Origin: Methanosarcinales archaeon
GTDB lineage: Archaea > Halobacteriota > Syntropharchaeia > Alkanophagales > Methanospirareceae
Assembly (NCBI GenBank): GCA_025464345.1
Contig: JAODGP010000050.1
Location: 1 to 5,237 of the forward strand
Direction: 5' to 3'
DNA length: 5,237 nt
The notes below the pieces were generated by a model. It did no database searches and was not told where the DNA came from. It saw only the letters and a program-made list of their open reading frames with translations. Shown one piece after another: positions 1 to 5,237 of this stretch (the first letter of the stretch is position 1; the number at the start of each line of letters is the position of its first letter). Both the position numbers and the translations under genes were made by a program.

Positions 1-3
1 TGT

Positions 4-33
4 AAAGTGAAGTGATGTAAAGTAAAGTGAAAT
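4..33. repeat. Imperfect pentanucleotide tandem repeat upstream of the radical SAM gene
   Basis: Six consecutive 5-base units fill this stretch: aaagt, gaagt, gatgt, aaagt, aaagt, gaaat. Each is AAAGT or GAAGT, or one mismatch from GAAGT. A larger 15-base period is also visible, because tgtaaagt occurs at 1-8 and 16-23. The repeat ends one base before the ATG at 35. Its last copies provide GTGA (27-30), a weak Shine-Dalgarno-like match four bases from that ATG. The repeat may extend left beyond the window, so its full size and the promoter of the downstream gene cannot be seen. Confidence 0.6.
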
Positions 34-34
34 A

Positions 35-1255
35 ATGCGTTTTAAAGTTGCACGCATTTCTGCGGACAGATGCACCAGTTGCGGATTCTGTGCCAATGTG
101 TGCAGCAGTGGTGGATGGACCAGATGCACGGGATGCGGTGCTTGCGTCATCGGCTGCCCGAATGAAGCGAGGTATCTGTACGAGGAGGACAGAGAAGTGC
201 ATGAGGTACAGATCAGCGTTGATGGCGATAAATTCGCAGTTCCTGATGGTATAACCGTGCTGAATGCACTTGAAATCGTCGGGTTTCGCATATTCCCGTT
301 CAAAGCGCGTGAGCTGGAGGAGCGAGAACTTCTGGCACCCTGCAGGACAGGTGGCTGCTGGGCGTGCGCAGTCGCTGTTAACGGTGAACTGAAACCGAGC
401 TGCGTAACGCCAGTGTCCGAAGGGATGGAGATCCAGACAGATATTGAAGTTTATGAGCCGATGCGAATTGTATCTGGTTTTCAGGGACATCCGGTCGGCG
501 GTGTTGGCACACCTCACTGGGTGAAATCACGCCATAACATGCCTGTTGAAGTCGCATGCTTCGCACACGGCTGTAACCTCAGGTGCCCCACATGCCAGAA
601 CTGGCGCATCACTTATTCCTCGCAGGAAGCGCCACTCACGCCCGCTGAGGCTGCAACACTCATCTCTTACGAGCGTGTTGTGAACCGCGTTGACAGGATT
701 GCAATCTCTGGTGGCGAATGCACACTCAACCGCAGATGGCTCATCTCCTATCTCAAAGCGCTCAAAATGCTGAACACCGATGAACCTGTGAGATTGCATG
801 TGGACACGAACACCACTTTCTTAACGCCTGATTATATTGATGAGCTGGTGCATGCAGGAATGACAGACATCGGTGTTGATATAAAAGCCGCTCGTGTTGA
901 GACTTTCATGCGCATCACGGGCTTAAACGAGAGGAATCTCGCAGAAATATATTTGAGAAACGCATGGAACTCGTTGAAATATCTCATTGATGAATACCCT
1001 GACATTTTCATCGGTATCGGCATACCCTACAACAGATCGCTGATATCTCACGATGAGATTGCTGAGATAGGCGAGCGAATAGCGGCGATGTCGGATACGG
1101 TGCAGGTCTGCGCACTTGACTACCGACCTGCATTCAGGCGCAGAGACATCATCAAGCCGAATTACGAGGAGATGCTTCGCATAAAGGAGATACTCAATCA
1201 ATGCGGGTTGAATTGCGTGATTTGTCAGACGGAATTCGGGAGAATCGGTCCATAG
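35..1255 (+). CDS. Radical SAM protein with N-terminal 4Fe-4S and 2Fe-2S ferredoxin-like modules (PflA-like, COG1180 type)
   Basis: This 406-residue protein is predicted to be a cytoplasmic iron-sulfur radical SAM enzyme; its substrate is unknown. Modules in order: a 4Fe-4S motif C13-x2-C16-x2-C19-x3-C23; a second one, C31-x2-C34-x2-C37-x3-C41-P; a 2Fe-2S-type motif C103-x4-C108-x2-C111-x11-C123 in a context (CRTGGC, VNG, then SCVTPVSEGM) resembling SdhB/NuoG ferredoxin domains; and the radical SAM triad C180-x3-C184-x2-C187 followed by QNW, as in pyruvate-formate-lyase-activating-enzyme-like proteins. The SAM-binding SGGE is at 225-228, HVDTN at 255-259 and DIKA at 282-285. A further C390-x3-C394-x2-C397 lies near the C-terminus. 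Canonical glycyl-radical activases carry their ferredoxin insert after the radical SAM triad, so this order differs, and no glycyl radical enzyme gene is visible. The first ATG follows a weak GTGA. Only seven residues separate the two 4Fe-4S motifs. It is convergent with the mmp operon, hence a separate transcript. The radical SAM assignment is firm; the function is open. Confidence 0.9.
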   Translation: MRFKVARISADRCTSCGFCANVCSSGGWTRCTGCGACVIGCPNEARYLYEEDREVHEVQISVDGDKFAVPDGITVLNALEIVGFRIFPFKARELEERELLAPCRTGGCWACAVAVNGELKPSCVTPVSEGMEIQTDIEVYEPMRIVSGFQGHPVGGVGTPHWVKSRHNMPVEVACFAHGCNLRCPTCQNWRITYSSQEAPLTPAEAATLISYERVVNRVDRIAISGGECTLNRRWLISYLKALKMLNTDEPVRLHVDTNTTFLTPDYIDELVHAGMTDIGVDIKAARVETFMRITGLNERNLAEIYLRNAWNSLKYLIDEYPDIFIGIGIPYNRSLISHDEIAEIGERIAAMSDTVQVCALDYRPAFRRRDIIKPNYEEMLRIKEILNQCGLNCVICQTEFGRIGP

Positions 1256-1283
1256 ACGTATGAACGCACGAATTTAAGATCAA

Positions 1284-1297
1284 GGTTAAAATTAACC
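1284..1297. repeat. Small inverted repeat in the convergent intergenic gap
   Basis: Arms GGTTAA (1284-1289) and TTAACC (1292-1297) are perfect reverse complements around a 2-base AA centre. The element sits in the 46-base gap between the stop of the radical SAM gene (1255) and the stop of the GGGP synthase gene (1302), where transcripts from both strands must end. It could mark a bidirectional termination zone or a protein site. The stem is short and AT-rich and no long T-run follows on either strand, so a terminator role is only tentative. Confidence 0.35.
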
Positions 1298-1301
1298 CCT
1301 T

Positions 1302-1982
1302 TCATTGAAACCGTAAGGTATCAAGGAATCTATCCATGTCCTCGTAAACCACGTTCCCCACCACGATAGCATCCGCATATTGCTTCATCTCCTTCGCCTT
1401 ATCGCGTGAATCTATGCCACCGCCATAAAATATCGTCGCATTGCAGTGCGCATTCAGCGCATTAAGCAGCTCTGGATCACCGTACATGCCACTGTATTCT
1501 ATGTACACGATGGGCAGATGAAGGTATCGCTCGGCATAGAGCGCGTATGCAATGACGTCATCTATACTCAGGTCTGTCTTCGCACCTGTCAGTTTTGCAA
1601 CTGCGGAATCGGGATTCAATACGATATATGCCTCGGGTATCACCTTATTCCATTCTATATTATGGTTCTTTATCCAGTCCACATGCCTGCCAACAATCCA
1701 TTGCGAGTCCAGAGCATTGAGAACCAGAGGCACAAAGACGTAATCCATACCCTCATATGTTATCGCTTCCGGTATCACCGGCTCCAGTACCTTTGTAATC
1801 TCATAATCCCTCAGACGAGCTACAAGCATGCTCGTGTTCTCCTCTGTGATGTTCTGCGTGCCTGAGATCATTATGACATCTGTACCACTACCCACTATCG
1901 TCTCCAGATCCCTTTTGCTTATCGGTTTATCGGGATCAAGCTTTGTGATGTGCTTCCAGTAGCGCCAGGGCTCTTCTAACAT
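1302..1982 (-). CDS. Geranylgeranylglyceryl phosphate synthase (PcrB/GGGPS family, group I)
   Basis: This enzyme joins geranylgeranyl diphosphate to sn-glycerol-1-phosphate through the first ether bond, the committed step of archaeal membrane lipid synthesis. The 226-residue protein has the expected TIM-barrel family length. Visible motifs are KLDPDK (14-19; acidic residue for Mg2+/diphosphate), MISGTQN (38-44), the EP at 67-68, YIVLNPDSAVA (119-129), the glycerol-phosphate-pocket motif YIEYSG (160-165), YGGGIDS (186-192) and VGNVVYED (208-215). Overall it resembles the shorter Archaeoglobus-type group I enzymes rather than the longer group II ones. The start ATG follows the mmp7 stop by 8 bases with only a weak GGG before it, so translation may be coupled to mmp7. 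It is the last gene of the minus-strand operon. The related heptaprenylglyceryl phosphate synthase PcrB is bacterial and unlikely in this context. Confidence 0.93.
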   Translation of the reverse strand: MLEEPWRYWKHITKLDPDKPISKRDLETIVGSGTDVIMISGTQNITEENTSMLVARLRDYEITKVLEPVIPEAITYEGMDYVFVPLVLNALDSQWIVGRHVDWIKNHNIEWNKVIPEAYIVLNPDSAVAKLTGAKTDLSIDDVIAYALYAERYLHLPIVYIEYSGMYGDPELLNALNAHCNATIFYGGGIDSRDKAKEMKQYADAIVVGNVVYEDMDRFLDTLRFQ

Positions 1983-1990
1983 CCCAGCAT

Positions 1991-2884
1991 TTAAAATACG
2001 CTACCTGTCTCCGCTTCTGGCAGTATCTTGAGCAGGTAGCCCTCGTATAGCGATTTCCTTATCTCACATATCTCCGAGAGTTTCCTGTTCTGTATCTCTA
2101 TGTCGCGTATTATCTTCTCCTCGCCGGGCTCTAACTTCACACGCAAGCCATCAAGATGTATTATGGTGGAGAACTCCTCACCGGGTTTTGGCGGAATGGT
2201 CATGTCTATCAGTTCTTTCAGGAAAAGAGGAGAAGTAGCAAGCGGATCCTCCTCTATCTCACGCCGCCTGACATCGAGCTCGGTACGTAGCGCCTCCGCC
2301 ATCTTCTCCAGACTCTCTATCTCGTGCTTACGCTTCATACGCTCCGTTCTACGCCCGATATTACCGACATAGTGTGGTATGTCCAGTTCCGGCGGTCCGC
2401 CAGCTATTATGTACGGTATCTCCAGACCTTCACATAACCGCGCCTTATCCTCTATACACTCCCTGAAGTTACCAAATATGAACACCGCAGCGTCGCATTC
2501 CTCTATTATCCTCTTCTCCTCCACCGTCATCTGCGCTATCCGCTTGCCTACACCACGTGACAAGCCCATCATATTCGTGATAGCGCCTTTACGCCTCAAG
2601 AATTCCGCGACATCACACATAGGATTAACTGCATGGTGCCTGCCAAGAGAAGGAACAACAATCATTATCTCCGCACCCGCAAGCGGTAATTCTATAAGCT
2701 TACCGCCTATCTCCTTGACTTTGTTCCTTATCACCTTCTCCTCCTCCGCTGGAAACGCCAGATGCAGCATCGTCTCCATCTGCATCACCATCTCCTGAAG
2801 TATGAACCCGCCAATATCCTGCGTCAGCTCCTTCAACTCGTTGAACTTATACACACCACCAGAAAACATCATTATCTTGTACAT
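1991..2884 (-). CDS. mmp7: Methanogenesis marker protein 7 (MCR activation complex component)
   Basis: This 297-residue protein matches the methanogenesis marker 7 family in length (about 300) and in conserved blocks: SGGVYKF (8-14), DIGGFILQE (23-31), PLAGAEI (67-73), RHH...NPMCDVAEFLRR (82-98), a TNMMGLSRGVGKRIAQ block (103-118), DAAVFIFGNF (131-140), LDGLRVKL (244-251) and KLSEICEIRKSL (268-279). In methanogens Mmp7 is part of the ATP-dependent complex that activates MCR, with McrC, Mmp17, Mmp3 and component A2, and complex iron-sulfur clusters have been reported in that assembly. Candidate cluster ligands here are C90, C130, C143, C151 and C273; which of them bind is not visible from sequence alone. 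A charged, probably helical or coiled-coil segment spans about 181-213. The gene starts one base after the mmp17 stop (TGA-G-ATG), with AGGGGG eight bases before the ATG. It is soluble, with no membrane segment. Confidence 0.93.
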   Translation of the reverse strand: MYKIMMFSGGVYKFNELKELTQDIGGFILQEMVMQMETMLHLAFPAEEEKVIRNKVKEIGGKLIELPLAGAEIMIVVPSLGRHHAVNPMCDVAEFLRRKGAITNMMGLSRGVGKRIAQMTVEEKRIIEECDAAVFIFGNFRECIEDKARLCEGLEIPYIIAGGPPELDIPHYVGNIGRRTERMKRKHEIESLEKMAEALRTELDVRRREIEEDPLATSPLFLKELIDMTIPPKPGEEFSTIIHLDGLRVKLEPGEEKIIRDIEIQNRKLSEICEIRKSLYEGYLLKILPEAETGSVF

Positions 2885-2885
2885 C

Positions 2886-3443
2886 TCACTGTCCCCCTTT
2901 CTCTAACTCAGTCACCATCTCCTCCACCTTCTCCTTCCATTCTTCCGATACTGGATTCTCTGATGCGATGATAGTAACCCTGCCGGGTGAAGGTAACGGA
3001 TATCGAACACGTGCACCTTCGGGCAATATCCGATCCACGGCATCCAGTATCCTGATATTCAGGTCTGCCAGTGGCTCATAAACAACCATCTTCATCAGCT
3101 CCTCCATCTCCTTCGCCTCCACATCCACCGTTATTTCCAGCCTGCTCAACTGCTTCACACGATCATCAAACCTGTCCCAGAGCAGAGCGAGCAGTTTGGG
3201 CGCATACTTCTCGTCCGTTATCTTCAACCTGTTATCCCCCCTTAACGTCATATCATTCACTGTAATTGGTCTCGGTACCCTGCCTATCTTGACTGAGATG
3301 ACAAAGACATGTTCTGAAGGATCGCAATACAAATATACGTTATCAACGTTACTGTGTAATCCTACCTCCCTGAATACATTCTGACAAATCCTGCTGTAGC
3401 TCGCATTGGCAAATTCATCCCCACCTTCTACTTTCACTTCCAT
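2886..3443 (-). CDS. mmp17: Methanogenesis marker protein 17 (MCR activation complex component)
   Basis: This 185-residue protein fits the marker 17 family in length and in landmarks: a VYLYCDP stretch (36-42), GRVPRP (54-59), DEKYAPKLL then LLWDRF (77-92), MVVYEPLADLNIRILDAVDRILPEGARVR (119-147) and IIASENPVSEEW (158-169). Mmp17 is found with Mmp7, Mmp3, McrC and A2 in the MCR activation assembly; its own chemistry is not established. It has only two cysteines (C20, C40), so it is less likely than Mmp7 to carry a cluster by itself. It lies 26 bases after mmp14 and one base before mmp7. The start is ambiguous: GAGGAG (3444-3449) abuts the ATG at 3443 with no spacer, but is six bases from an in-frame GTG at 3437-3435, which would give 183 residues. 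Confidence 0.92.
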   Translation of the reverse strand: MEVKVEGGDEFANASYSRICQNVFREVGLHSNVDNVYLYCDPSEHVFVISVKIGRVPRPITVNDMTLRGDNRLKITDEKYAPKLLALLWDRFDDRVKQLSRLEITVDVEAKEMEELMKMVVYEPLADLNIRILDAVDRILPEGARVRYPLPSPGRVTIIASENPVSEEWKEKVEEMVTELEKGGQ

Positions 3444-3449
3444 CTCCTC
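3444..3449 (-). promoter_or_regulatory. Shine-Dalgarno GAGGAG of mmp17
   Basis: On the minus strand GAGGAG is a good match to the archaeal anti-Shine-Dalgarno sequence. It directly touches the ATG of mmp17 (spacing 0), but stands six bases before the third codon, GTG (3437-3435), which is normal spacing. It therefore favours GTG as the real initiation codon, although ATG cannot be excluded. Confidence 0.6.
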
Positions 3450-3469
3450 ATCACTTTTAAATTATCAAC

Positions 3470-4906
3470 CTACATATTTCTTTTTTGCTTTTTTATTCGC
3501 ATACCAAGTATGCAGCCACTGCCCTGAACACCGCCTATCGGATTCGAGGGCGTTCCAAACTGATGCATGCACCTGCCAAGTACCGCAGCGCCTCGCGCCA
3601 GTGCGTCATCGGCAAATATCACATCATTCTCCATGTTACGACCGAAGAGAGCACTCAGCTTCTCCACTATCAGTTCAGGCTTCCGCCCGGTGATGCCCGC
3701 TCTGCCTGTTATTCCTATCTTGGTGTCAGGCAATAATAACCCCTCATCTCGCGCTATCTCGACCAGTCGCTCGGTTATGCATGCAGAGACCTCATCTATT
3801 ACTGGATGAATATACTGAATACCCGCATCGTTCTTTATCTCCTCGCCTATCGCTCCTATCTTCGGCAGATCAGAGAGGTTATCACCCGCATCAACACCAA
3901 TCAACGTAACACCATTCTTCCTCGCCGCTTCTGTATTCACCGGAGAGCCACCGACACGAGTTCCTGATGTGATCTTCCCTATCTTTAAATGACTCAATAC
4001 CGCTTCCGCATAGCTCTTCACCACTTCCTTCTTCACCCTGTATCGCCCCTGCATCGGGAAATCGAGCACGGAAGGGTATTTCTCGCTCACTATCCTCGAG
4101 ACCAGAGCATCGGGTATGGCACCTGCGAGCCCACAGTAGCTGCCTGTAACCTTCGAATAGGGCAACTGATCATCGGTTATCCGTCCGGCGAGGGTGGTTC
4201 CGAAGTCAAGTGACAGAACGGGATTGCGATAGTCAACGTCAAGCCATTTCGCCGCACCTTTTAGTCCCGCAGTCACAAGTTCACCCTCCATCTCGTTCGC
4301 TACCAGCGATTCCCCTGCTGGCGCCTCATTACCTGTTACCGCACCATCGAAATAAGTCTTATCCATCTGTGAAAAGTTCCTCAACTCATCGGGAATATCA
4401 TTGATGGTCATTGGCGATATCATCTTGCGTGGCGGTACTCCTGCGATCATGCAGCCCTTAGCCAGTGCCTGGATCACACCCTGTATCTCCTCAACCCTGG
4501 TAAACCCCGCAGTTACACCTGAAGAGCGCACCACGAAATGCAGATCCGGTACGGTTATTCCAGCGGCACGAGCAGCATCCTCCAGCGTCGCTTTCACAAG
4601 GTTCGCAATGGAATCCACAGAGAGTCCAACGTTCGTTATCGTATGACAGAAAGTGTCTTCATGCGCCAGCGCTTCCCTTGTCATCCTGACTGCCTTATCT
4701 AATATGTATGTCTTCCCGCTTTTCAGGTCCGTCGCACTCAGTATGGACTTCGTGGTGCTGTTACCGAGTTCTACGCTCGCCACGATGAAGATAGGTCTCA
4801 GCGTGAGGTCGCCTCTTGAGAGTCGCAATATGAAAAACAGATCACTATAGCTCACTTTCTTCGTCCTCAGCACCTTCGGATGATACCTCTTCCTGAACAA
4901 GCCCAT
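3470..4906 (-). CDS. mmp14: Methanogenesis marker protein 14 (ASKHA-like ATPase-type protein)
   Basis: This 478-residue protein matches the methanogenesis marker 14 family, whose biochemical role is unknown. Conserved blocks include IVASVELGNSTTKSIL (41-56), GKTYILDKAVRMTRE (64-78), FVVRSSGVTAGF (124-135), KGCMIAGVPPRKM (150-162), LSLDFGTTLAGRI (231-243), IGVDAGDN (336-343), GITGRAGITGRKP (398-410) and ADDALARGAAVLG (432-444). The ELGNSTTK and DFGTT elements, with the late GxxGRAG and ALARGAAVLG blocks, resemble phosphate-, adenosine- and connect-type motifs of the ASKHA ATPases that include B12-enzyme reactivases and hydantoinase-like proteins. ATP binding is thus an inference. Residues 1-40 precede the core and are basic, with a hydrophobic patch around 22-30; the tail KKQKR is also basic. 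The ATG is preceded by GAAGGT (spacing 9) and lies about 40 bases from a TATA box, making it the first gene of the operon ahead of mmp17 and mmp7. Confidence 0.92.
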   Translation of the reverse strand: MGLFRKRYHPKVLRTKKVSYSDLFFILRLSRGDLTLRPIFIVASVELGNSTTKSILSATDLKSGKTYILDKAVRMTREALAHEDTFCHTITNVGLSVDSIANLVKATLEDAARAAGITVPDLHFVVRSSGVTAGFTRVEEIQGVIQALAKGCMIAGVPPRKMISPMTINDIPDELRNFSQMDKTYFDGAVTGNEAPAGESLVANEMEGELVTAGLKGAAKWLDVDYRNPVLSLDFGTTLAGRITDDQLPYSKVTGSYCGLAGAIPDALVSRIVSEKYPSVLDFPMQGRYRVKKEVVKSYAEAVLSHLKIGKITSGTRVGGSPVNTEAARKNGVTLIGVDAGDNLSDLPKIGAIGEEIKNDAGIQYIHPVIDEVSACITERLVEIARDEGLLLPDTKIGITGRAGITGRKPELIVEKLSALFGRNMENDVIFADDALARGAAVLGRCMHQFGTPSNPIGGVQGSGCILGMRIKKQKRNM

Positions 4907-4943
4907 TTCCCTTTTACCTTCTTCAATTATCTATCCTACCTGA

Positions 4944-4951
4944 TTTATAAA
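4944..4951 (-). promoter_or_regulatory. Archaeal TATA box of the mmp14-mmp17-mmp7-GGGPS operon
   Basis: TTTATAAA lies 37-45 bases upstream of the mmp14 ATG on the minus strand. Initiation about 25 bases downstream of the box would fall near 4922, giving a leader of roughly 16 bases that just includes the GAAGGT ribosome site. The box is self-complementary, so direction is set by the gene order. Immediately upstream (operon sense) is a small inverted repeat CGTT-A-AACG (4958-4966), a possible but weak regulator site. No second convincing promoter is seen between the four genes. Confidence 0.65.
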
Positions 4952-5077
4952 CTATCACGTTAAACGTTGAAAAATGCATGGATGTTGACCTCGTGCGGGT
5001 TAATAGCGATTCATGTAAAATTTTCAAGATCCGGCACTCACGCCATTATCCAGTGGGGATATAAACGTGAAAAAATG

Positions 5078-5090
5078 GAAAAGTTTATAT
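5078..5090 (+). promoter_or_regulatory. Archaeal BRE/TATA promoter of the partial gene at 5116
   Basis: GGAAAAG followed by TTTATAT gives a purine-rich BRE directly joined to a TATA box (5084-5090). The centre of the box is about 29 bases before the ATG at 5116. Archaeal initiation about 25 bases downstream of the box puts the start site near 5112, so the mRNA would be leaderless or nearly so. Consistent with that, no Shine-Dalgarno sequence precedes the ATG (the bases before it are TTATTACCTTCCCAC). Confidence 0.75.
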
Positions 5091-5092
5091 GT

Positions 5093-5108
5093 GGTAATAG
5101 TTATTACC
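5093..5108. promoter_or_regulatory. Perfect inverted repeat between TATA box and start codon; candidate operator
   Basis: GGTAATA (5093-5099) and TATTACC (5102-5108) are exact 7-base reverse complements around a GT centre, giving a 16-base dyad. It begins three bases after the TATA box and ends just before the expected start of transcription near 5112. A dimeric helix-turn-helix repressor bound there would block polymerase recruitment, a common archaeal arrangement. The regulator is not identifiable from this window. Confidence 0.55.
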
Positions 5109-5115
5109 TTCCCAC

Positions 5116-5237
5116 ATGGAACCAATAGTAATGGTGTTTGCATGGACGATAGTAGTGATAGTGCTGGCGTTCATTGCATGCTTGTTCGAGGATTTAGAGT
5201 CGGACGAGGGTTCGCAGAGCAATCCGAACTCGCAGGT
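5116..5237 (+). CDS. Partial gene for a membrane-anchored or exported protein (5' end only)
   Basis: The reading frame opens with ATG at 5116 and runs 40 codons to the window end without a stop. The protein begins MEPIVMVFAWTIVVIVLAFI, so residues 4-23 form a hydrophobic segment typical of an N-terminal transmembrane anchor or signal peptide. An acidic and polar stretch follows (FEDLESDEGSQ, then NPNSQ), typical of a linker to a soluble domain. A single cysteine (C22) sits at the end of the hydrophobic segment. The strong TATA box 29 bases upstream and the dyad support this start as leaderless. The family is not recognised. The gene is divergent from the mmp operon and need not share its function. 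Confidence 0.55.
   Translation, partial: MEPIVMVFAWTIVVIVLAFIACLFEDLESDEGSQSNPNSQ

Larger units (their letters stand above)
4907..5115. other. Divergent intergenic promoter region
   Basis: This 209-base gap separates the mmp operon from the plus-strand partial gene. It holds the operon TATA box (4944-4951) and the BRE/TATA and dyad of the other gene (5078-5108). The part between, about 4970-5058, shows no convincing gene, RNA structure or repeat. A second TATA-like string, ATATAAA at 5059-5065, points toward the partial gene but lies too far upstream for a leaderless start. Confidence 0.6.

Noticed and set aside
35..1255. Methanogenesis marker protein 10 (MCR arginine methyltransferase)
   Set aside because: Mmp10 is a B12-dependent radical SAM methyltransferase with a different layout. 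This protein has ferredoxin-like N-terminal modules and a PflA-like core with the QNW and HVDTN motifs.
1284..1297. Intrinsic hairpin terminator
   Set aside because: The 6-base AT-rich arms with a 2-base centre would make a weak hairpin, and no T-run follows on either strand; kept only as an inverted repeat.
1446..1865. 139-codon plus-strand open frame inside the GGGP synthase gene
   Set aside because: It lies antisense to a gene with clear family motifs, and its translation shows no recognisable domain or promoter.
2379..2798. 139-codon plus-strand open frame inside mmp7
   Set aside because: It is antisense to a well-conserved gene; its serine- and isoleucine-rich translation is typical of the reverse of a Glu/Arg-rich coding strand.
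3444..3469. TTTAAAA string in the mmp14-mmp17 gap as a separate mmp17 promoter
   Set aside because: It lies too close to the start codon for a transcript carrying the GAGGAG ribosome site; the short gap is better explained by an operon.
3477..3497. Two T6 runs resembling an archaeal oligo-T terminator
   Set aside because: The T-runs are on the plus strand, where no gene ends. On the operon strand they are A-runs encoding the basic tail of Mmp14.
5067..5237. Alternative open frame from GTG at 5067, also open to the window end, with a short lysine-rich then hydrophobic start
   Set aside because: The TATA box at 5084-5090 lies inside it, no ribosome site precedes it, its hydrophobic part is short, and its codons are AGT-rich unlike the neighbours. 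The frame starting at 5116 fits the promoter better, though the window end prevents certainty.

Overview
The window looks like euryarchaeal chromosome from a methanogen or a related anaerobic methane/alkane oxidiser. Three genes on the minus strand are recognisable as methanogenesis marker proteins (Mmp14, Mmp17, Mmp7), families essentially confined to archaea that carry methyl-coenzyme M reductase (MCR). The fourth gene in that row encodes an archaeal-type geranylgeranylglyceryl phosphate synthase (ether-lipid synthesis), close to the Archaeoglobus-like group I enzymes. Promoters are archaeal (BRE/TATA), and base composition is moderate. The sequence does not settle whether the host is a methanogen or an ANME/Syntrophoarchaeum-type organism.

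Layout. Positions 1-34 hold an imperfect pentanucleotide repeat. It lies directly before a plus-strand gene (35-1255) for a radical SAM protein with an unusual set of iron-sulfur modules: two 4Fe-4S motifs, a plant/SdhB/NuoG-type 2Fe-2S motif, the radical SAM core and a C-terminal cysteine triad. A 46-base convergent gap with a small palindrome (1284-1297) follows. The minus-strand operon then occupies 4906 down to 1302, in transcription order mmp14 - mmp17 - mmp7 - GGGP synthase. Its gaps are 26, 1 and 8 bases, so the four genes are almost certainly co-transcribed from a TATA box at 4944-4951. A 209-base divergent intergenic region (4907-5115) leads to the start of a plus-strand gene (5116 onward) cut by the window end. 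That gene has a strong BRE/TATA element, an apparently leaderless start and a perfect inverted repeat between the two.

How the genes may work together. Mmp7 and Mmp17 are known parts of the ATP-dependent MCR activation machinery, with McrC, Mmp3 and component A2. Here they are led by Mmp14, which carries ASKHA-type (actin/Hsp70/sugar-kinase/reactivase) nucleotide-binding motifs, so an accessory ATPase role in MCR assembly or activation is an attractive inference. The radical SAM protein is on the other strand; any link to MCR maturation is speculative. The GGGP synthase joins core lipid synthesis to this operon, probably as a co-transcribed housekeeping passenger.

No rRNA, tRNA, CRISPR array, insertion sequence or attachment site was recognised.
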